This document shows, one piece after another, positions 45,493 to 58,859 of a stretch of 64,000 bases of DNA. Both the position numbers and the translations under genes were made by a program. The first letter of the stretch is position 1, and each line of letters opens with the position of its first letter. Location: contig NZ_OY762276.1 in assembly GCF_963665445.1 (NCBI RefSeq), forward strand, positions 2,803,501 through 2,867,500. Direction: 5' to 3'. The DNA is from an uncultured Desulfobulbus sp. (GTDB lineage: Bacteria; Desulfobacterota; Desulfobulbia; Desulfobulbales; Desulfobulbaceae). The notes beneath the pieces are model-generated. The model saw only the letters and a program-made list of their open reading frames with translations. It had not been told where the DNA came from and made no database searches.

Positions 45493-47094
45493 ATGCAGCT
45501 GGCCCTTGCCGCGCAGATGCGCGAACTCGATCGACAAACCATTGAAGAGATAGGCATTCCCGGAATGGTGCTGATGGAAAACGCCGGCCGGGGCACCGTG
45601 GATTGGATGGAACAGGCCATCGGCCCGGTGCGGGACAAGACGGTCTGCATCTTTGCCGGACCGGGCAACAACGGTGGCGACGGGCTGGTGATCGCACGTA
45701 CGGTCCACGGCAAGGGCGCCTTTCCCTTTGTCTTCTTTCTTCTCGACCCGGAACAGCTCAAGGGCGATGCCGGACTGAACTTCAAGATCTTCAAATACCT
45801 GCGCCTTCCTTACCAGGTCCTCGACTATTCCGAGAAGATGCTCACCCTGATCGACACCATTCTCACCCTCAACCGCATGCACCCCATGCACAGCCTGGTG
45901 GATGCCATCTTCGGCACCGGGTTGCAGCGGGAGGTCAACGGCCATTTCAAGGATGTGATCAACTGCATCAACATTCTTGGCGAGCGCCACGCCATTCCGG
46001 TGGTCAGCGTTGACCTGCCCTCAGGGCTCAACGCCGACACCGGAGCGGTGCTCGGCATCTCGGTCCAGGCCGATCTCACCGTCACCTACGGCCTTCCCAA
46101 ACCCGGTCACTATCACCACGGCGGCATCGGTGTCGGCCGCCTGCAACGGGTCGATATCGGCATCCCCACCAAGGTCCTGGCGAAGATGAAGCTCAAAGGC
46201 GAACTCCTTGACGGGAGCACCGCGGATCTTCTGCCCACACGAAAAAAAGATGCCCATAAGGGGTCGAACGGGCACCTGCTCATCCTTGCCGGTTCCGAGG
46301 GCAAGACCGGGGCCGCTCTGCTTGCCGGTCAGGGGGCCCTGCGCAGTGGGACCGGCCTGGTGAGCTTTGCCGTTCCCGGCGATCTCAACCCTATCTTCGA
46401 GACCGCACTTGCCGAGGCCATGACCGTGGCCCTGCCCGCCTCGCGCCGATGCCTCTCCATCGACGACTTTCCCCAGATCGAGGCGCTTGCCCAGGGCAAG
46501 GACGCGCTCGTCCTTGGCCCGGGAATCGGCACCGATCCTGCCACCGCGGAGCTGATCCTGCGGTTGTACTGCGACTGTCCCGCACCGATGGTCATCGATG
46601 CCGACGCGCTCAATATCCTCGCCAACCATCGCGATGTCCTTCGCCTGGTTGCGGGGCCGCGTATTTTCACCCCCCATCCCGGCGAGATGGCCCGCCTGCT
46701 CGACTGCACCATCGGCGAAATCCAGGCGGACCGGCTCAAGGCCGCAGCCTGGCTGGATGATGCGATCAACTGTCCGGAGATGATTACGGTACTGAAGGGC
46801 GCCGGAACACTGGTGGCCGCCAATGACGGCCGCTGGGCCGTCAACACCACCGGCAACCCCGGAATGGGCACCGGCGGCATGGGCGATGTCCTGGCCGGCA
46901 TCATCGGCGGCCTGCTCGCCCAGGGACATTCCCCGTGGGCAGCGGCCACCCTTGGCGTCTATCTCCACGGACTGGCCGCCGACTCCATCGCTACCGACCA
47001 GCCCCATGGGTATACCGCCACTGAAGTCGCCCAGGCCCTGCCGCGGGTTCTGGGTATGCTGTTGAACAACCGCCAAAAGGAGCCACTATGCTGA
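45493..47094 (+). CDS. nnr: Bifunctional NAD(P)H-hydrate epimerase/dehydratase
   Basis: Repairs damaged (hydrated) NADH and NADPH. 533 residues: YjeF_N epimerase domain (about 1-225; GPGNNGGDGLV) and the ribokinase-like dehydratase domain (about 235-525; SNGHLLILAGSEGKTGA and the NTTGNPGMGTGGMGDVLAG anion hole with the catalytic Asp). GGAG precedes the start. Its end overlaps the CBS-domain gene by seven bases. Confidence 0.95.
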   Translation: MQLALAAQMRELDRQTIEEIGIPGMVLMENAGRGTVDWMEQAIGPVRDKTVCIFAGPGNNGGDGLVIARTVHGKGAFPFVFFLLDPEQLKGDAGLNFKIFKYLRLPYQVLDYSEKMLTLIDTILTLNRMHPMHSLVDAIFGTGLQREVNGHFKDVINCINILGERHAIPVVSVDLPSGLNADTGAVLGISVQADLTVTYGLPKPGHYHHGGIGVGRLQRVDIGIPTKVLAKMKLKGELLDGSTADLLPTRKKDAHKGSNGHLLILAGSEGKTGAALLAGQGALRSGTGLVSFAVPGDLNPIFETALAEAMTVALPASRRCLSIDDFPQIEALAQGKDALVLGPGIGTDPATAELILRLYCDCPAPMVIDADALNILANHRDVLRLVAGPRIFTPHPGEMARLLDCTIGEIQADRLKAAAWLDDAINCPEMITVLKGAGTLVAANDGRWAVNTTGNPGMGTGGMGDVLAGIIGGLLAQGHSPWAAATLGVYLHGLAADSIATDQPHGYTATEVAQALPRVLGMLLNNRQKEPLC

Positions 47095-47543
47095 AAGCCC
47101 GTGATATCATGACGACCAATGTAGTTACCGTACACCCGCAGACCAGTGTCCGCGAGTTGGCCTCTCTGTTGCTGGAACGAAAGATCAGCGGCGCTCCGGT
47201 GGTGGACGACGCCGGCAAGGTCCTCGGGGTGGTGACCGAGAGTGATCTCATCTTTCAGAACAAGAGGGTCCATCTGCCCACGGCAGTGGCCATTCTCGAT
47301 GCCTTTGTCTTTCTCGAATCACCGGAGAGGACGGAACAGGAACTGAAAAAAATGGCCGGTGCCAAGGTGGGAGATATCTGTTCGGAGCAACCCATCACCG
47401 TTGGTCCGGAAACCGAACTCGAGGAGATTGCCACCCTCATGGCAGAGAAGAAGGTGCATACCCTGCCGGTGCTGGATGACGAACAGTTGGTGGGAATAAT
47501 CGGCAAATCCGATATTATCAGGACGATTGCCCAGGGGAAGTGA
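47088..47543 (+). CDS. CBS-pair protein
   Basis: A 151-residue protein made of two CBS repeats (about 1-60 and 90-148: ARDIMTTNVVTVHPQTSV and VGDICSEQPITVGPETEL). CBS pairs bind adenine nucleotides and act as energy sensors. With no effector domain it probably regulates a partner protein. It is coupled to nnr, which itself acts on NAD(P)H and uses ADP, but a link is a guess. It converges on the cyclase gene, overlapping it by 26 bases. Confidence 0.92.
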   Translation: MLKARDIMTTNVVTVHPQTSVRELASLLLERKISGAPVVDDAGKVLGVVTESDLIFQNKRVHLPTAVAILDAFVFLESPERTEQELKKMAGAKVGDICSEQPITVGPETELEEIATLMAEKKVHTLPVLDDEQLVGIIGKSDIIRTIAQGK

Positions 47544-48849
47544 CCAGGGGTTCGTAGAGCTGCCAGCAGTTGCGCCCCTTTTTCTTAGCCTCGTACATGG
47601 CGATGTCGGCATGACGGAGCATGGTCTCGGCATCGCTGCAGTCCTTGGGAAAGACGGAGATACCGATACTGGCGCCGATGAAGCAGATATGGTCGTTGGC
47701 CTCGATCGGCTCGTTGAGCGATTCGATCACCTTTTGTGCAACCAGGGTCGAACCGTCGAGGGTTTCGGTACTCTCGAGCAGGATGACGAACTCGTCGCCG
47801 CCGAGGCGACAGACCGAATCCGAAGAACGGAGGACACCGCGGAGCCGTTCTGCCACCTGCATCAGCACGATATCACCCACTCCGTGGCCGAACTGATCGT
47901 TGATCGGCTTGAACCGATCCAGATCAATGAAGAGCAGACAGAGAATGCGGCCGTAGCGCTTGGCCAGCGATATGGCCTGGGGGAGACGGCGGCGGAAGTA
48001 GTTGCGGTTGGGCAAATTGGTAAGCGGATCGTGATTGGCCATGTAACGGATCAGCTCGGCGGCCTCCTGGCGCTCGGTCACATCCTGGAACACCAGCACC
48101 CCGCCGACCAGGCGATGTCCCTGGCGGATGGGGGTGGATCGGAAATCCACCGGGAAACTGGTCCCGTCCTTGCGCAGCATGCGCGCCTCGTCATAACAGA
48201 CCGTCACCGTCGCGTCGCCCTGGGTGAAAAAGGGGCAGCAGTCGACCGAGAAATCGTCGCTCCCGGGAACGGACACCTTGAACACATCCATGCAGTGCTC
48301 GCCCCGGACCTCGTCGTTGCTGTAGCCGAGCATCTTCAGTGCCGCGGGGTTGATGTAGCTGATCAGACCGCGATCGTCGACACCGCAGATACCGTTGGCG
48401 GCGGCATCGAGAATCATCTCGTAATTGCGGGAGAGCAGTTCCAATTCCTGCTTGGCACGGTGGGAGCCGAGAATGTAGCGGATACGGTTTTTGAGGACCG
48501 GCCAGCGCAGGGGTTTGCGGATGTAGTCGACCGCGCCGGCGGCGTAGGACCGTTCGATGCTCTTTTCGTCATCCAGGGCGGTGACCATGAGCACCGGCGG
48601 CGGATCGGTCATGGTGGTGCGGATCTGCTCGCAGACCCCGGGCCCGTCGATCCCCGGCATGGCGATATCGAGAATGACCAGGTCAAATGAGCGCTCCGCC
48701 ACCTTGTCCAGGGCCGCGTGACCGTCCTCCGCCTCCACCACGGCATAGCCCTCCCCTTCGAGGAACTGACGCATGAGCATGCGGATAACCTCATCATCAT
48801 CAACTATGAGAATGACCGGAGTAGCCCCCGACAACAGGGAAACTGTCAT
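47518..48849 (-). CDS. REC-PAS-GGDEF diguanylate cyclase
   Basis: A 443-residue response regulator making cyclic di-GMP. Receiver domain (about 10-130, phospho-Asp in DLVILDIAMP), PAS (about 150-270) and GGDEF (about 280-440). The active motif GGDEF is intact, with an RSSD inhibitory site upstream of it. The ATG at 48849 is preferred over GTG 48858 because of spacing. It lies 72 bases after the hybrid kinase with an HPt domain on the same strand, a plausible phosphate donor. Confidence 0.93.
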   Translation of the reverse strand: MTVSLLSGATPVILIVDDDEVIRMLMRQFLEGEGYAVVEAEDGHAALDKVAERSFDLVILDIAMPGIDGPGVCEQIRTTMTDPPPVLMVTALDDEKSIERSYAAGAVDYIRKPLRWPVLKNRIRYILGSHRAKQELELLSRNYEMILDAAANGICGVDDRGLISYINPAALKMLGYSNDEVRGEHCMDVFKVSVPGSDDFSVDCCPFFTQGDATVTVCYDEARMLRKDGTSFPVDFRSTPIRQGHRLVGGVLVFQDVTERQEAAELIRYMANHDPLTNLPNRNYFRRRLPQAISLAKRYGRILCLLFIDLDRFKPINDQFGHGVGDIVLMQVAERLRGVLRSSDSVCRLGGDEFVILLESTETLDGSTLVAQKVIESLNEPIEANDHICFIGASIGISVFPKDCSDAETMLRHADIAMYEAKKKGRNCWQLYEPLVTSPGQSS

Positions 48850-48921
48850 AACCTGCACATCTCCACGGCAAAAAATGAATCAAATGAGGACCATCTCAGT
48901 TATTGTAGGATAATTCCCTGA

Positions 48922-50604
48922 TTAATCAAGCTGTTCCATGAAAAATTGTTTAACCCTGGCAACAGCCTGAGCAATCTGCGCCAAAATTTTTTCCCCCTGG
49001 CGAAGGTTACCGCTCTTGCCCATCTGCTCGGCCAGGAGGCAAAGTCCGGCCAGCTCCTCGGCACCGAACTGGGAGCTGCTTCCCTTCATCGTATGGGCGA
49101 CCTTGTTCACCGCCTGGGCATCCCGCTTGCCAATCGCCTGTTGCAGTTCATTGAGCCGCCGATCCAGGGAGCGGAGGAAAACGCCCACAACCGGTGTGAT
49201 ATCACCGACATGCTCCCGCAACCGTTCCAGGGAGGCCGCGTTGATCACCGTTCCGTTACTGCCTGGCGGCTGCCCCTCCACCGACTCCCGCAGGGCCGCC
49301 TTGGGCACCACCGTTGTCTTCAGTTCAGGCAGCCAACGGGAGAGCACTCCCTGCAGCCTGTTGAAATCAAGGGGTTTGACCAGGTAATCCACCATACCGA
49401 CCTCCTGACACCGCTTCTGGGCCGCAGCCGTGGCATCAGCGGTCAGGGCGACGATGGGGGGAGCGCTCCGGTGCTGCCGTTCCGCCTCGTGCAAGATGGT
49501 TCTGGTGGCCTCATAGCCGTCGACAACCGGCATCTGGCAGTCCATGAAGACGATATGAAAAAGAGTGGTGCGGCAGAGTTCGATCGCTTCCTGGCCGTTT
49601 GCCGCTGCAACCACCTCAACCCCGGTGCGGCGAAAGGTCTCGGCCATGACAATCCTGTTGGTCTCCTCGTCATCGACCAGCAAGAGACGCAGCCCCTGCT
49701 CTTCCGCCGCTCCGGGAGGAGTGGTCGAGACGGCCTCCTCAAGAGGCGGGGGATCGGAAAGCACCGGGGCTGCCGTGGGTGGGGTCTCCGCCGCATGACA
49801 CGGCAAGACCAGGGTGAACCAGAAGGTGGAGCCGGTGCCGAACTCGGAATCCACCCCGAATTCACCGTCCATCAGCTTGATCAGCTTGGCACAGATCGAC
49901 AGCCCCAGGCCGGTGCCGCCATAACGGCGGGTCGAGGAGCTGTCGACCTGGGAAAACGGTTGAAACAGCTTGGCAATGGATTCTCCCTCGATGCCGACCC
50001 CTGAGTCATGCACGGCAAAACGCAACAGGTCGCCCTGTTCTTCCTGTGCCAATCGCTCCACCTGGAGCTCTACCGTCCCCTGCTCGGTAAATTTGATCGC
50101 ATTGCCAAGGAGGTTGACTAGAATCTGGCGCAGGCGAAAACTGTCCCCCTCATACTGAGGGGCCAAGGCCGGATCAATGCGGCCGCTGACCACCAGCCCC
50201 TTGCGCTTGCCGGTGACCTGATACAGGGTCAGCAGCTGCTCAAGGAGCATCCGCAGATTGAAGGGCTCGATATCCAAGGCCATCTTGTTGGCTTCAATCT
50301 TACTGAAATCAAGCAGATTGTTGATCAGGGTGAGCAGGCTCGAGGCAGAGGTGCGGATCAGCTGGGCAAAATGCTTCTGCCGGGGCTCGAGTTCGGTATC
50401 AAGCAGGAGTTCGCTGATGCCGATAACCCCGTTCATGGGCGTGCGGATCTCGTGGCTGATCATGGCAAGGAAATCGGATTTGGCCTGATTGGCGGAATCC
50501 GCCTGCCGGGCCTGCTGGCGCAACTGCCGGTTCTCCTGCTCCAGTCGAAGCACCTTGGCCTCGAGCTCGAGGAGACGTTGCTGTTCGGTCTTGGGAGCGA
50601 GCAT
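48922..50604 (-). CDS. Hybrid histidine kinase with receiver and HPt domains
   Basis: A 560-residue soluble kinase: N-terminal coiled coil, HisKA (phospho-His in [13 protein letters not shown]), HATPase ([25 protein letters not shown]), receiver (phospho-Asp in [10 protein letters not shown]) and C-terminal HPt ([11 protein letters not shown]). No sensor domain is visible. It follows the EndoQ-helicase gene by four bases without its own Shine-Dalgarno, so it is coupled to it, and precedes the GGDEF gene. Together the last two may form a phosphorelay to cyclic di-GMP. Confidence 0.93.
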   Translation of the reverse strand: MLAPKTEQQRLLELEAKVLRLEQENRQLRQQARQADSANQAKSDFLAMISHEIRTPMNGVIGISELLLDTELEPRQKHFAQLIRTSASSLLTLINNLLDFSKIEANKMALDIEPFNLRMLLEQLLTLYQVTGKRKGLVVSGRIDPALAPQYEGDSFRLRQILVNLLGNAIKFTEQGTVELQVERLAQEEQGDLLRFAVHDSGVGIEGESIAKLFQPFSQVDSSSTRRYGGTGLGLSICAKLIKLMDGEFGVDSEFGTGSTFWFTLVLPCHAAETPPTAAPVLSDPPPLEEAVSTTPPGAAEEQGLRLLLVDDEETNRIVMAETFRRTGVEVVAAANGQEAIELCRTTLFHIVFMDCQMPVVDGYEATRTILHEAERQHRSAPPIVALTADATAAAQKRCQEVGMVDYLVKPLDFNRLQGVLSRWLPELKTTVVPKAALRESVEGQPPGSNGTVINAASLERLREHVGDITPVVGVFLRSLDRRLNELQQAIGKRDAQAVNKVAHTMKGSSSQFGAEELAGLCLLAEQMGKSGNLRQGEKILAQIAQAVARVKQFFMEQLD

Positions 50605-50608
50605 GGTT

Positions 50609-53600
50609 TCAGGAAAAAAGTGAGAGTTGACGGTGCGTTGCCTTACGTTTTCCGCTCCCCTTGATCAGGGGTGGGGGCGCGAGCAGGTTCGCGGGCAGCT
50701 CTGCCAGAAAGGATGAGGGCTGGCATTCCTGCGCAGGACCGCCATAGAGGGCCCGCTTGCGGCTCCAGCTGAGATAGAGGGTGGCAATGGCGCGGGTGAT
50801 ACCGACAAAAAAGAGGCGGCGCTCCTCCTCGAGCTGCACCTGGACCTGCTCGGCCGAAAGCCCCTTCCGCGAGGCCAGGGGCAACAGCCCCTCTTCCACC
50901 CCGGCAATAAAAACAATGGGGAATTCCAATCCTTTGGCCGCATGGAGGGTGGAAAGGGTGACGGCCTCGGCACGTCTGTCGTAGCTGATCGAGTCGGAAT
51001 ACTGCAGCAGATGGCGGGCAAGCTGTGGCAGGCTTTGCTGCACACTCAAGGCCTCGTTGTAGAAACGCGTAAGACGCTCCTCCTGGATATCCAGCTGGTA
51101 ATAGGCGGTGAGGCGGGCAAAGAGGTTTGCGAGGGACTGATCGGCTCCGCCCTCCACAAGGGACCGGCGCAGCTGTTGCAAGGGGGCAAGCCCCTGTGCC
51201 GCCAGCTCGTTGAAACAAAATTCGACAGCCTGACCAGGCTCTTGATCACGGAACCCCTGTTTGAGGATGCCGTGCAGATCGGTTGGGATTGATCGTCCCA
51301 GCCGACGCTCCTCCTCCACAAGCCACAACAGATGCTGGGCTTCGGCCAGACCGGCGAGCACCAGGAGCCAGGCATAGATCGGACGGCAAGGCGCTTTGGT
51401 GTAATAGGCTTCCAGATCAACCAGTTGAAAGGGAAGACCGCGCTGGTTCAGCACCCGGCCGACCACCTCGGCCTGGCGGGAGGTACGAAAGAGAATGCCG
51501 ATATCCCCCAGGCCGACCTGGGCCGTACCAGTGGCATCGAGACGCTCCAGAGCGCGGTGGGAGGTGCCGCCGAGCTGCACCTCAATCTGATCGGCAATCA
51601 TCATCGCCTCCTGTTCCGGGCTTGCACTGACCAGCTGGTAGAGATGACCGGGAAAGGCTGCCTGCGGCTCCATGGCTGCCAGGGCCAGGCGATGGGGATT
51701 GTGTCCGATGAGGGTCTCCGCAGCCTGAAGAATGGCGCTGCCGCTACGGTAGTTGCAGACCAACTGGTGACATTCGGGCCCGAACTCGCGGACAAAGGAA
51801 TGAAACCAGAGCGGATCGGAACCGCGAAAGCCGTAAATGGCCTGATCAGGATCACCGATGGCAAACACACTCGCCCCGTGCCGGGCCAGAAGCGCCACCA
51901 GCTGATACTGCGCCTGGTTCACATCCTGAAACTCATCGACAAAGAGATGACCGGTGTCTTGGCAGATCTCCCGGGCCGGTTCGCCATCGGCCTGCAGAAT
52001 AGCCACCAGATCGGGCACCAGGCAATCCAGATCGATCAGGCCCTGAGAGCTGAGGTGCCGCCGGTATTGTTTGAGTCCCTCGGACGGGGGGACGACACCG
52101 CTTCGGCTGTAGCTGGTCAGGGCATCAAAAAGCGCAGCCCGCTCTTCCGGGCGGCTTTGAGGCAGGAGTTCTTCAACGACCAGCAACCGCTCTTCCGGCC
52201 CGACCACCCGCAGTCCGGGGGAAAACCTGCGGAGGTAATGGAGGCAGTAACCATGGAAGGTGGCCACAAAAACCTTGCTCGCGGACTTTTCGTCCTTGGC
52301 CAACCGGTCGCGCACCTCCCCGGCAGCCTTGTTGGTGAAGGTAATCACCGTAGAGGGGATGTCGCTCTCTCGGGCCACCCGTTGCACCCGGCTGACCAGG
52401 GTGTGGGTTTTTCCCGTACCCGGCCCGGCCTGGACAACGATCAATTGAGCTGTACTCAGCACGGCCTGGTCCTGGGCCAGGTTGAGCGATTTGGGCGCAG
52501 CATCGGTCGGAGTTTTTCCCTGTTGCGCAGGCAGGGCTTGAGTCTTCTTCCGGGTTGTCGTGCGGGCACGGCGTGTTCCCAGGCCAAAGAGGTTTCCCTG
52601 ACCGGAGAGATTGGCCCGCTCACCCTCGTCAAAGACGCGAATGACACCAAACTCGCCGTCAAAGCCGGGCTGACGGATCACCCGATTGGTCCGCACCCGT
52701 TCAACCGCCTCGGCCATGAGGCTGCCTCCCTTGGATTTGATCTCCTCAAGCGGGGTATCGAGCAACAACCCAAATTCCGAGCCGAACAGGGTAATCAAAC
52801 GGGAGTACCCCTCGGTTGCCTTCTTGGTGGCCGGACCGCAGCCCAGCAACTCGGCCACGATCTCCTGCAGGGGAATCAGGCTGTGCACCGCAGGACTGTC
52901 CTCCGGATAGAGCGGCTCCTCGCGATCGGCCAACTCCATCACCCGGTGGAGCACACCGATGGTCAGCGGCTTGCCGCAGACCGGGCACAGGCCCCCCAAC
53001 TTGCGTGTTTCCGGTGGCTCGAGACAGACATTGCATTTGCGGTGGCCATCGCAGTGGTACTTGCCCTCCTCGGGATAAAACTCCACGGTGGCGCTCAACC
53101 GCTGTTCGCCATGGTCACCGCGCGGTTGCCGCAGGGCCTCGCGGATGCCGGCAAAACTCATCTCGGTGGTGAAGATATTGGCCTCGCGGCCCAGCTTGGC
53201 CGGAGAATGACAATCGGAGTTGGAGACAAGGGTGAAGCGATCCAGTCCTGAGATCAACCTATTCATCTCCGGATCGGAGGAGAGCCCGGTTTCCAGGGCA
53301 AAGATATGCTCGCTGAGATCACCGAAACACTCCTCCAAACAATCAAAGCCGGATTTGGAACCAAAGAGGGAGAACCAGGGGGTCCAGATATGGGCGGGAA
53401 CGAGGAACCCCTCCGGTGCCTTTTCAAGGAGGATTTCCAGCAGGTCGCGGGAGTCGAGCCCGAGGATGGGCCGCCCGTCGGAGCTGATGTTGCCCAGGGT
53501 GGCGAGGGTAGCGTTGATGCGGCGTACCGCCTCGAGATCCGGGGCATACAGCAGGTTGTGCACCTTGCGGACCTTGCCGCCCCGTTTGTAGATCGAGCTG

Positions 53601-53896
53601 ATTTCCGCACTGCAGACAAAGCGGACACTTTCCGGGGCAATGGCAGGCTGCAGCCCGGGCGGGAGGAGTTCGGCGCAATTGCAGCCCGCATTGGGTTTGA
53701 GGGTGAACAACCCCGGCTCCGCCGGCTGAAGATATTCGTGCAGATGGGCAAACCAGGCGGGATGGGTGAAATCGCCGGTTCCGACCACGTCGATTCCTTT
53801 GACCGCAGCCCAGGCTGCCAGGCCGAAGAGGTTGCTCGCCTTGCTCGTGGCCCGGGAGTAGTGGGAGTGGATGTGGAGATCGGCAATGAAACGCAT
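50609..53896 (-). CDS. Endonuclease Q-like PHP domain fused to UvrD/Rep helicase
   Basis: A 1095-residue fusion. Residues 1 to about 430 match endonuclease Q, which nicks DNA at deaminated bases: PHP metal motifs DLHIHSHYS (6-14), GTGDFTHP (39-46), His169 and DCH (228-230), and a zinc site C288-x2-C291...C304-x2-C307. After a linker (about 430-470) an SF1A helicase runs to the end: Walker A GPGTGKT (491-497), DEFQD (654-658), [25 protein letters not shown] and FFVGITRA. The start has AGGAGG and overlaps the nadD stop. The protein may nick at a damaged base and then unwind the strand. It is inside the obgE-proBA-nadD run. Confidence 0.93.
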   Translation of the reverse strand: MRFIADLHIHSHYSRATSKASNLFGLAAWAAVKGIDVVGTGDFTHPAWFAHLHEYLQPAEPGLFTLKPNAGCNCAELLPPGLQPAIAPESVRFVCSAEISSIYKRGGKVRKVHNLLYAPDLEAVRRINATLATLGNISSDGRPILGLDSRDLLEILLEKAPEGFLVPAHIWTPWFSLFGSKSGFDCLEECFGDLSEHIFALETGLSSDPEMNRLISGLDRFTLVSNSDCHSPAKLGREANIFTTEMSFAGIREALRQPRGDHGEQRLSATVEFYPEEGKYHCDGHRKCNVCLEPPETRKLGGLCPVCGKPLTIGVLHRVMELADREEPLYPEDSPAVHSLIPLQEIVAELLGCGPATKKATEGYSRLITLFGSEFGLLLDTPLEEIKSKGGSLMAEAVERVRTNRVIRQPGFDGEFGVIRVFDEGERANLSGQGNLFGLGTRRARTTTRKKTQALPAQQGKTPTDAAPKSLNLAQDQAVLSTAQLIVVQAGPGTGKTHTLVSRVQRVARESDIPSTVITFTNKAAGEVRDRLAKDEKSASKVFVATFHGYCLHYLRRFSPGLRVVGPEERLLVVEELLPQSRPEERAALFDALTSYSRSGVVPPSEGLKQYRRHLSSQGLIDLDCLVPDLVAILQADGEPAREICQDTGHLFVDEFQDVNQAQYQLVALLARHGASVFAIGDPDQAIYGFRGSDPLWFHSFVREFGPECHQLVCNYRSGSAILQAAETLIGHNPHRLALAAMEPQAAFPGHLYQLVSASPEQEAMMIADQIEVQLGGTSHRALERLDATGTAQVGLGDIGILFRTSRQAEVVGRVLNQRGLPFQLVDLEAYYTKAPCRPIYAWLLVLAGLAEAQHLLWLVEEERRLGRSIPTDLHGILKQGFRDQEPGQAVEFCFNELAAQGLAPLQQLRRSLVEGGADQSLANLFARLTAYYQLDIQEERLTRFYNEALSVQQSLPQLARHLLQYSDSISYDRRAEAVTLSTLHAAKGLEFPIVFIAGVEEGLLPLASRKGLSAEQVQVQLEEERRLFFVGITRAIATLYLSWSRKRALYGGPAQECQPSSFLAELPANLLAPPPLIKGSGKRKATHRQLSLFS

Positions 53897-54570
53897 CAGC
53901 CCTCCTGCCAGCCGTAGAGATGGTGTTGGCGAATGTAGCGGAAGACCGAGGGGGGCAGCATGGCCGGGACCTGGCCCTGCGCGAGCATCTGTCGCACCAG
54001 GGAGGAGGAGACGGGTAACTCGAGATCATCGAGATAGCGCACCGTCTTTCCCTGGCGGTTCCGCCACAGGCCGGCGTCGGCATCGAAGGCGAAACTAGGG
54101 TCCAGCGACTGGAGGAGAGGGCCGATGGCACGGGGATCGAGGGTGTCGCGATGCACTGCGATCAGGTTGACCGTGGCCAGCAGGTCGCCTGCACGATGCC
54201 AGCTCGGCAGATCGCGCAGGGAATCACCGCCGATAATAAAAAAATACTCGCAGTTCTCACCGCTTTGCTGCAGGGCCGCGACCGTCTGCACCGTGTACGA
54301 GGGCGAGGGCAGGTCGGCCTCGAGGCGGGAACAGCGCATTCGCCCGCCCTCTCCGGCCTCGCTCAGGGCTGCCTCGAGCATGGCCACACGGTCGGCAAAG
54401 GAGCTGCGCGGCTGCTCCTTGTGCGGCGGTTGCAGTGCGGGGATAAACAGCACCCGGTCCAGCCGGCAGCGGTTGAATACGTGCCGTGCCAGTTCCAGGT
54501 GGCCTGAGTGAACCGGATCAAAGGTGCCGCCGAACAGGCCGACGGCCGCATGTCGGGCACAGTGGGCCAC
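53896..54570 (-). CDS. nadD: Nicotinate-nucleotide adenylyltransferase
   Basis: Makes deamido-NAD from nicotinate mononucleotide and ATP. 224 residues; the nucleotidyltransferase motif FGGTFDPVHSGH is near the N-terminus, and the second motif VSSSLVRQML (usual ISSTxIR) near the end. The start is a GTG two bases after the proA stop. The stop overlaps the next start. Confidence 0.95.
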   Translation of the reverse strand: MAHCARHAAVGLFGGTFDPVHSGHLELARHVFNRCRLDRVLFIPALQPPHKEQPRSSFADRVAMLEAALSEAGEGGRMRCSRLEADLPSPSYTVQTVAALQQSGENCEYFFIIGGDSLRDLPSWHRAGDLLATVNLIAVHRDTLDPRAIGPLLQSLDPSFAFDADAGLWRNRQGKTVRYLDDLELPVSSSLVRQMLAQGQVPAMLPPSVFRYIRQHHLYGWQEG

Positions 54571-54572
54571 GT

Positions 54573-55841
54573 TCAGGCGCGGGTCTCACCTGCGCCGTAG
54601 ACGATGAACTTGCGGGTGGTCAGCTCCTTGAGGCCCATGGGGCCATAGGCATGGAGCTTGGTGGTGGAGATGCCGATCTCCGCACCGAGCCCGAACTGGC
54701 CGCCGTCGTTGAACCGGGTCGAGGCGTTCACCATCACCGCGGAGGCGTCGACCTCGCGCAGGAACCGCTGGCTCCGCTCGTAGGACTGGGTGATGATGAT
54801 TTCGGTGTGTCTGGAGCCGTAGGTGTCGATATAATCCATGGCCTCCTCCATATCGGCCACGACCTTGACCACCAGGGCGAGATCGAGAAACTCGGTTCCC
54901 CAGTCGTCGTCACCGGCCGGTTCCATCATCTCGCCGGTCAACAGGCAGCTGGAATGACAGCCGAGCATGCGCACCTTGTCCTCTTGCAGCGCCTGGGCCA
55001 TCTTGGGGAGGAACTCGGCGGCGACCTCGCGATGCACCAGCACCCCCTCCAGGGCGTTGCACACCCCGGGACGCTGTACCTTGGCATTCTTGATGATGCG
55101 GATGGCCATCTCCTGATCGGCGTTCTCGTCGACAAAGCAATGGCAGACCCCCTTGTAATGTTTCAGCACCGGAATACGGGATTTGCGGGTCACCGCGCGG
55201 ATCAACCCCTCGCCGCCCCGGGGGATGACCAGGTCGATGTACTCTTCCTGCTCGAGCAGGCAGTCGATGCCTTCACGCTCGGTAAAGGAGAGCACCTGGA
55301 CAATTGCCGGGTCGACCTCATGTTTGGCCAGCACCTCCTGGAGGATCTTGGCCAGGGCGAGGTTGGAATGGATCGCCTCGGAACCGCCGCGGAGGATCAC
55401 CGCATTGCCCGCCTTGAGGCAGAGCGCGGCGGAATCGATGGTCACGTTGGGTCGGGATTCGTAGATCATGAGAATGACGCCCAAGGGCACCCGCATCCGC
55501 CCGACGGTGATACCGCTGGGACGGTTGCGCATCTCGCTGATCTCGCCCACCGGATCCTCGAGGGCGGCCACTTCGCGCAACCCCTGGACCATGTCCTGAA
55601 TGCCCTTCTCGGTGATCTGCAAGCGGTTGAGCATGGCCGGGGTCAACCCTTTGGACTTGCCCGCGGCCATATCCTTGGCGTTCTCGGAGATGATGAACGG
55701 TTGCTGGGCCAGGAGAGCTTCACCAACCTCGAGGAGAATGGTATTTTTCAGCGCCGTCGGCATGGCACCGATACTGCGCCCGGCCCCCTTGGCCTTTTTC
55801 ACCATCTCCAGAACGGTTGCTTCAATCTGTGCCTGATCCAT
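54573..55841 (-). CDS. proA: Gamma-glutamyl phosphate reductase
   Basis: Second enzyme of proline synthesis: reduces glutamyl phosphate to the semialdehyde with NADPH. 422 residues of the ALDH fold, with the catalytic Cys in QRPGVCNALEGV and the family block YGSRHTEIIIT. GAGGAGG precedes the start. It follows proB by 56 bases. Confidence 0.97.
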   Translation of the reverse strand: MDQAQIEATVLEMVKKAKGAGRSIGAMPTALKNTILLEVGEALLAQQPFIISENAKDMAAGKSKGLTPAMLNRLQITEKGIQDMVQGLREVAALEDPVGEISEMRNRPSGITVGRMRVPLGVILMIYESRPNVTIDSAALCLKAGNAVILRGGSEAIHSNLALAKILQEVLAKHEVDPAIVQVLSFTEREGIDCLLEQEEYIDLVIPRGGEGLIRAVTRKSRIPVLKHYKGVCHCFVDENADQEMAIRIIKNAKVQRPGVCNALEGVLVHREVAAEFLPKMAQALQEDKVRMLGCHSSCLLTGEMMEPAGDDDWGTEFLDLALVVKVVADMEEAMDYIDTYGSRHTEIIITQSYERSQRFLREVDASAVMVNASTRFNDGGQFGLGAEIGISTTKLHAYGPMGLKELTTRKFIVYGAGETRA

Positions 55842-55897
55842 TGCGTCCTCCTCTCGGTACGTTAACTCGTTCAGCTCTTGTCCACGTTACCCATCCA

Positions 55898-58196
<2,299 letters not shown>

Positions 58197-58259
58197 CTAG
58201 CGGGAACCTCGCTTGTTTGACAAGGAGGTACGGATCACCGCTCCCTACGGAGCAGCCCG

Positions 58260-58517
58260 CTATTCGACGGGGTAAACGGAAACGCGTTTGCGATCCTTGC
58301 CGAAAGTTTCGTATTTCACCTCGCCGTCAACCTTGGCAAACAGGGTGTAATCGCGGCCGCAGCCGACGTTGGTCCCGGGATGGATAACGGTGCCCAACTG
58401 ACGGACGAGGATGTTGCCCGCCTTGACGACCTGTCCACCGAACCGCTTGATGCCGCGCCGTTGCCCTATACTGTCGCGACCGTTGCGTGAACTGCCGCCC
58501 GCTTTCTTATGAGCCAT
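58260..58517 (-). CDS. rpmA: 50S ribosomal protein L27
   Basis: An 85-residue ribosomal protein near the peptidyl transferase centre. The N-terminus [21 protein letters not shown] and the block [15 protein letters not shown] are diagnostic. It follows rplU by 30 bases. Confidence 0.98.
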   Translation of the reverse strand: MAHKKAGGSSRNGRDSIGQRRGIKRFGGQVVKAGNILVRQLGTVIHPGTNVGCGRDYTLFAKVDGEVKYETFGKDRKRVSVYPVE

Positions 58518-58547
58518 GGTATACTCTCCAATAAATCAGTTTGTCGT

Positions 58548-58859
58548 TTACGCTGAGATCGTCTCGATGTTCAGGGCGGTGTACATCTGACGATGTCCAC
58601 GCATGACCTGATATCCCTGCCGGCGACGTTTTTTGAAAACGAGTATTTTTTTATGCCGACCCTGCTCAACGATTTTGGCCACGACTTTGGCACCATCAAC
58701 CACAGGCTGGCCGATGGTGACCGCCTCGCCGTCAACTACCAACAGAATGTCCGTCAACTCTACCGTGTCGCCGACTTCACCTTGAAGTTTTTCAACGCGA
58801 AGCGTATCACCGGCCTCAACCTGGTACTGCTTACCGCCGGTCCGAACTATTGCATACAT
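58548..58859 (-). CDS. rplU: 50S ribosomal protein L21
   Basis: A 103-residue ribosomal protein; MYAIVRTGGKQYQVEAGD and KKRRRQGYQVMRGHRQ are diagnostic. The ATG at 58859 follows GAGGAGGAG. The upstream in-frame codons are not part of the family. Confidence 0.97.
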   Translation of the reverse strand: MYAIVRTGGKQYQVEAGDTLRVEKLQGEVGDTVELTDILLVVDGEAVTIGQPVVDGAKVVAKIVEQGRHKKILVFKKRRRQGYQVMRGHRQMYTALNIETISA

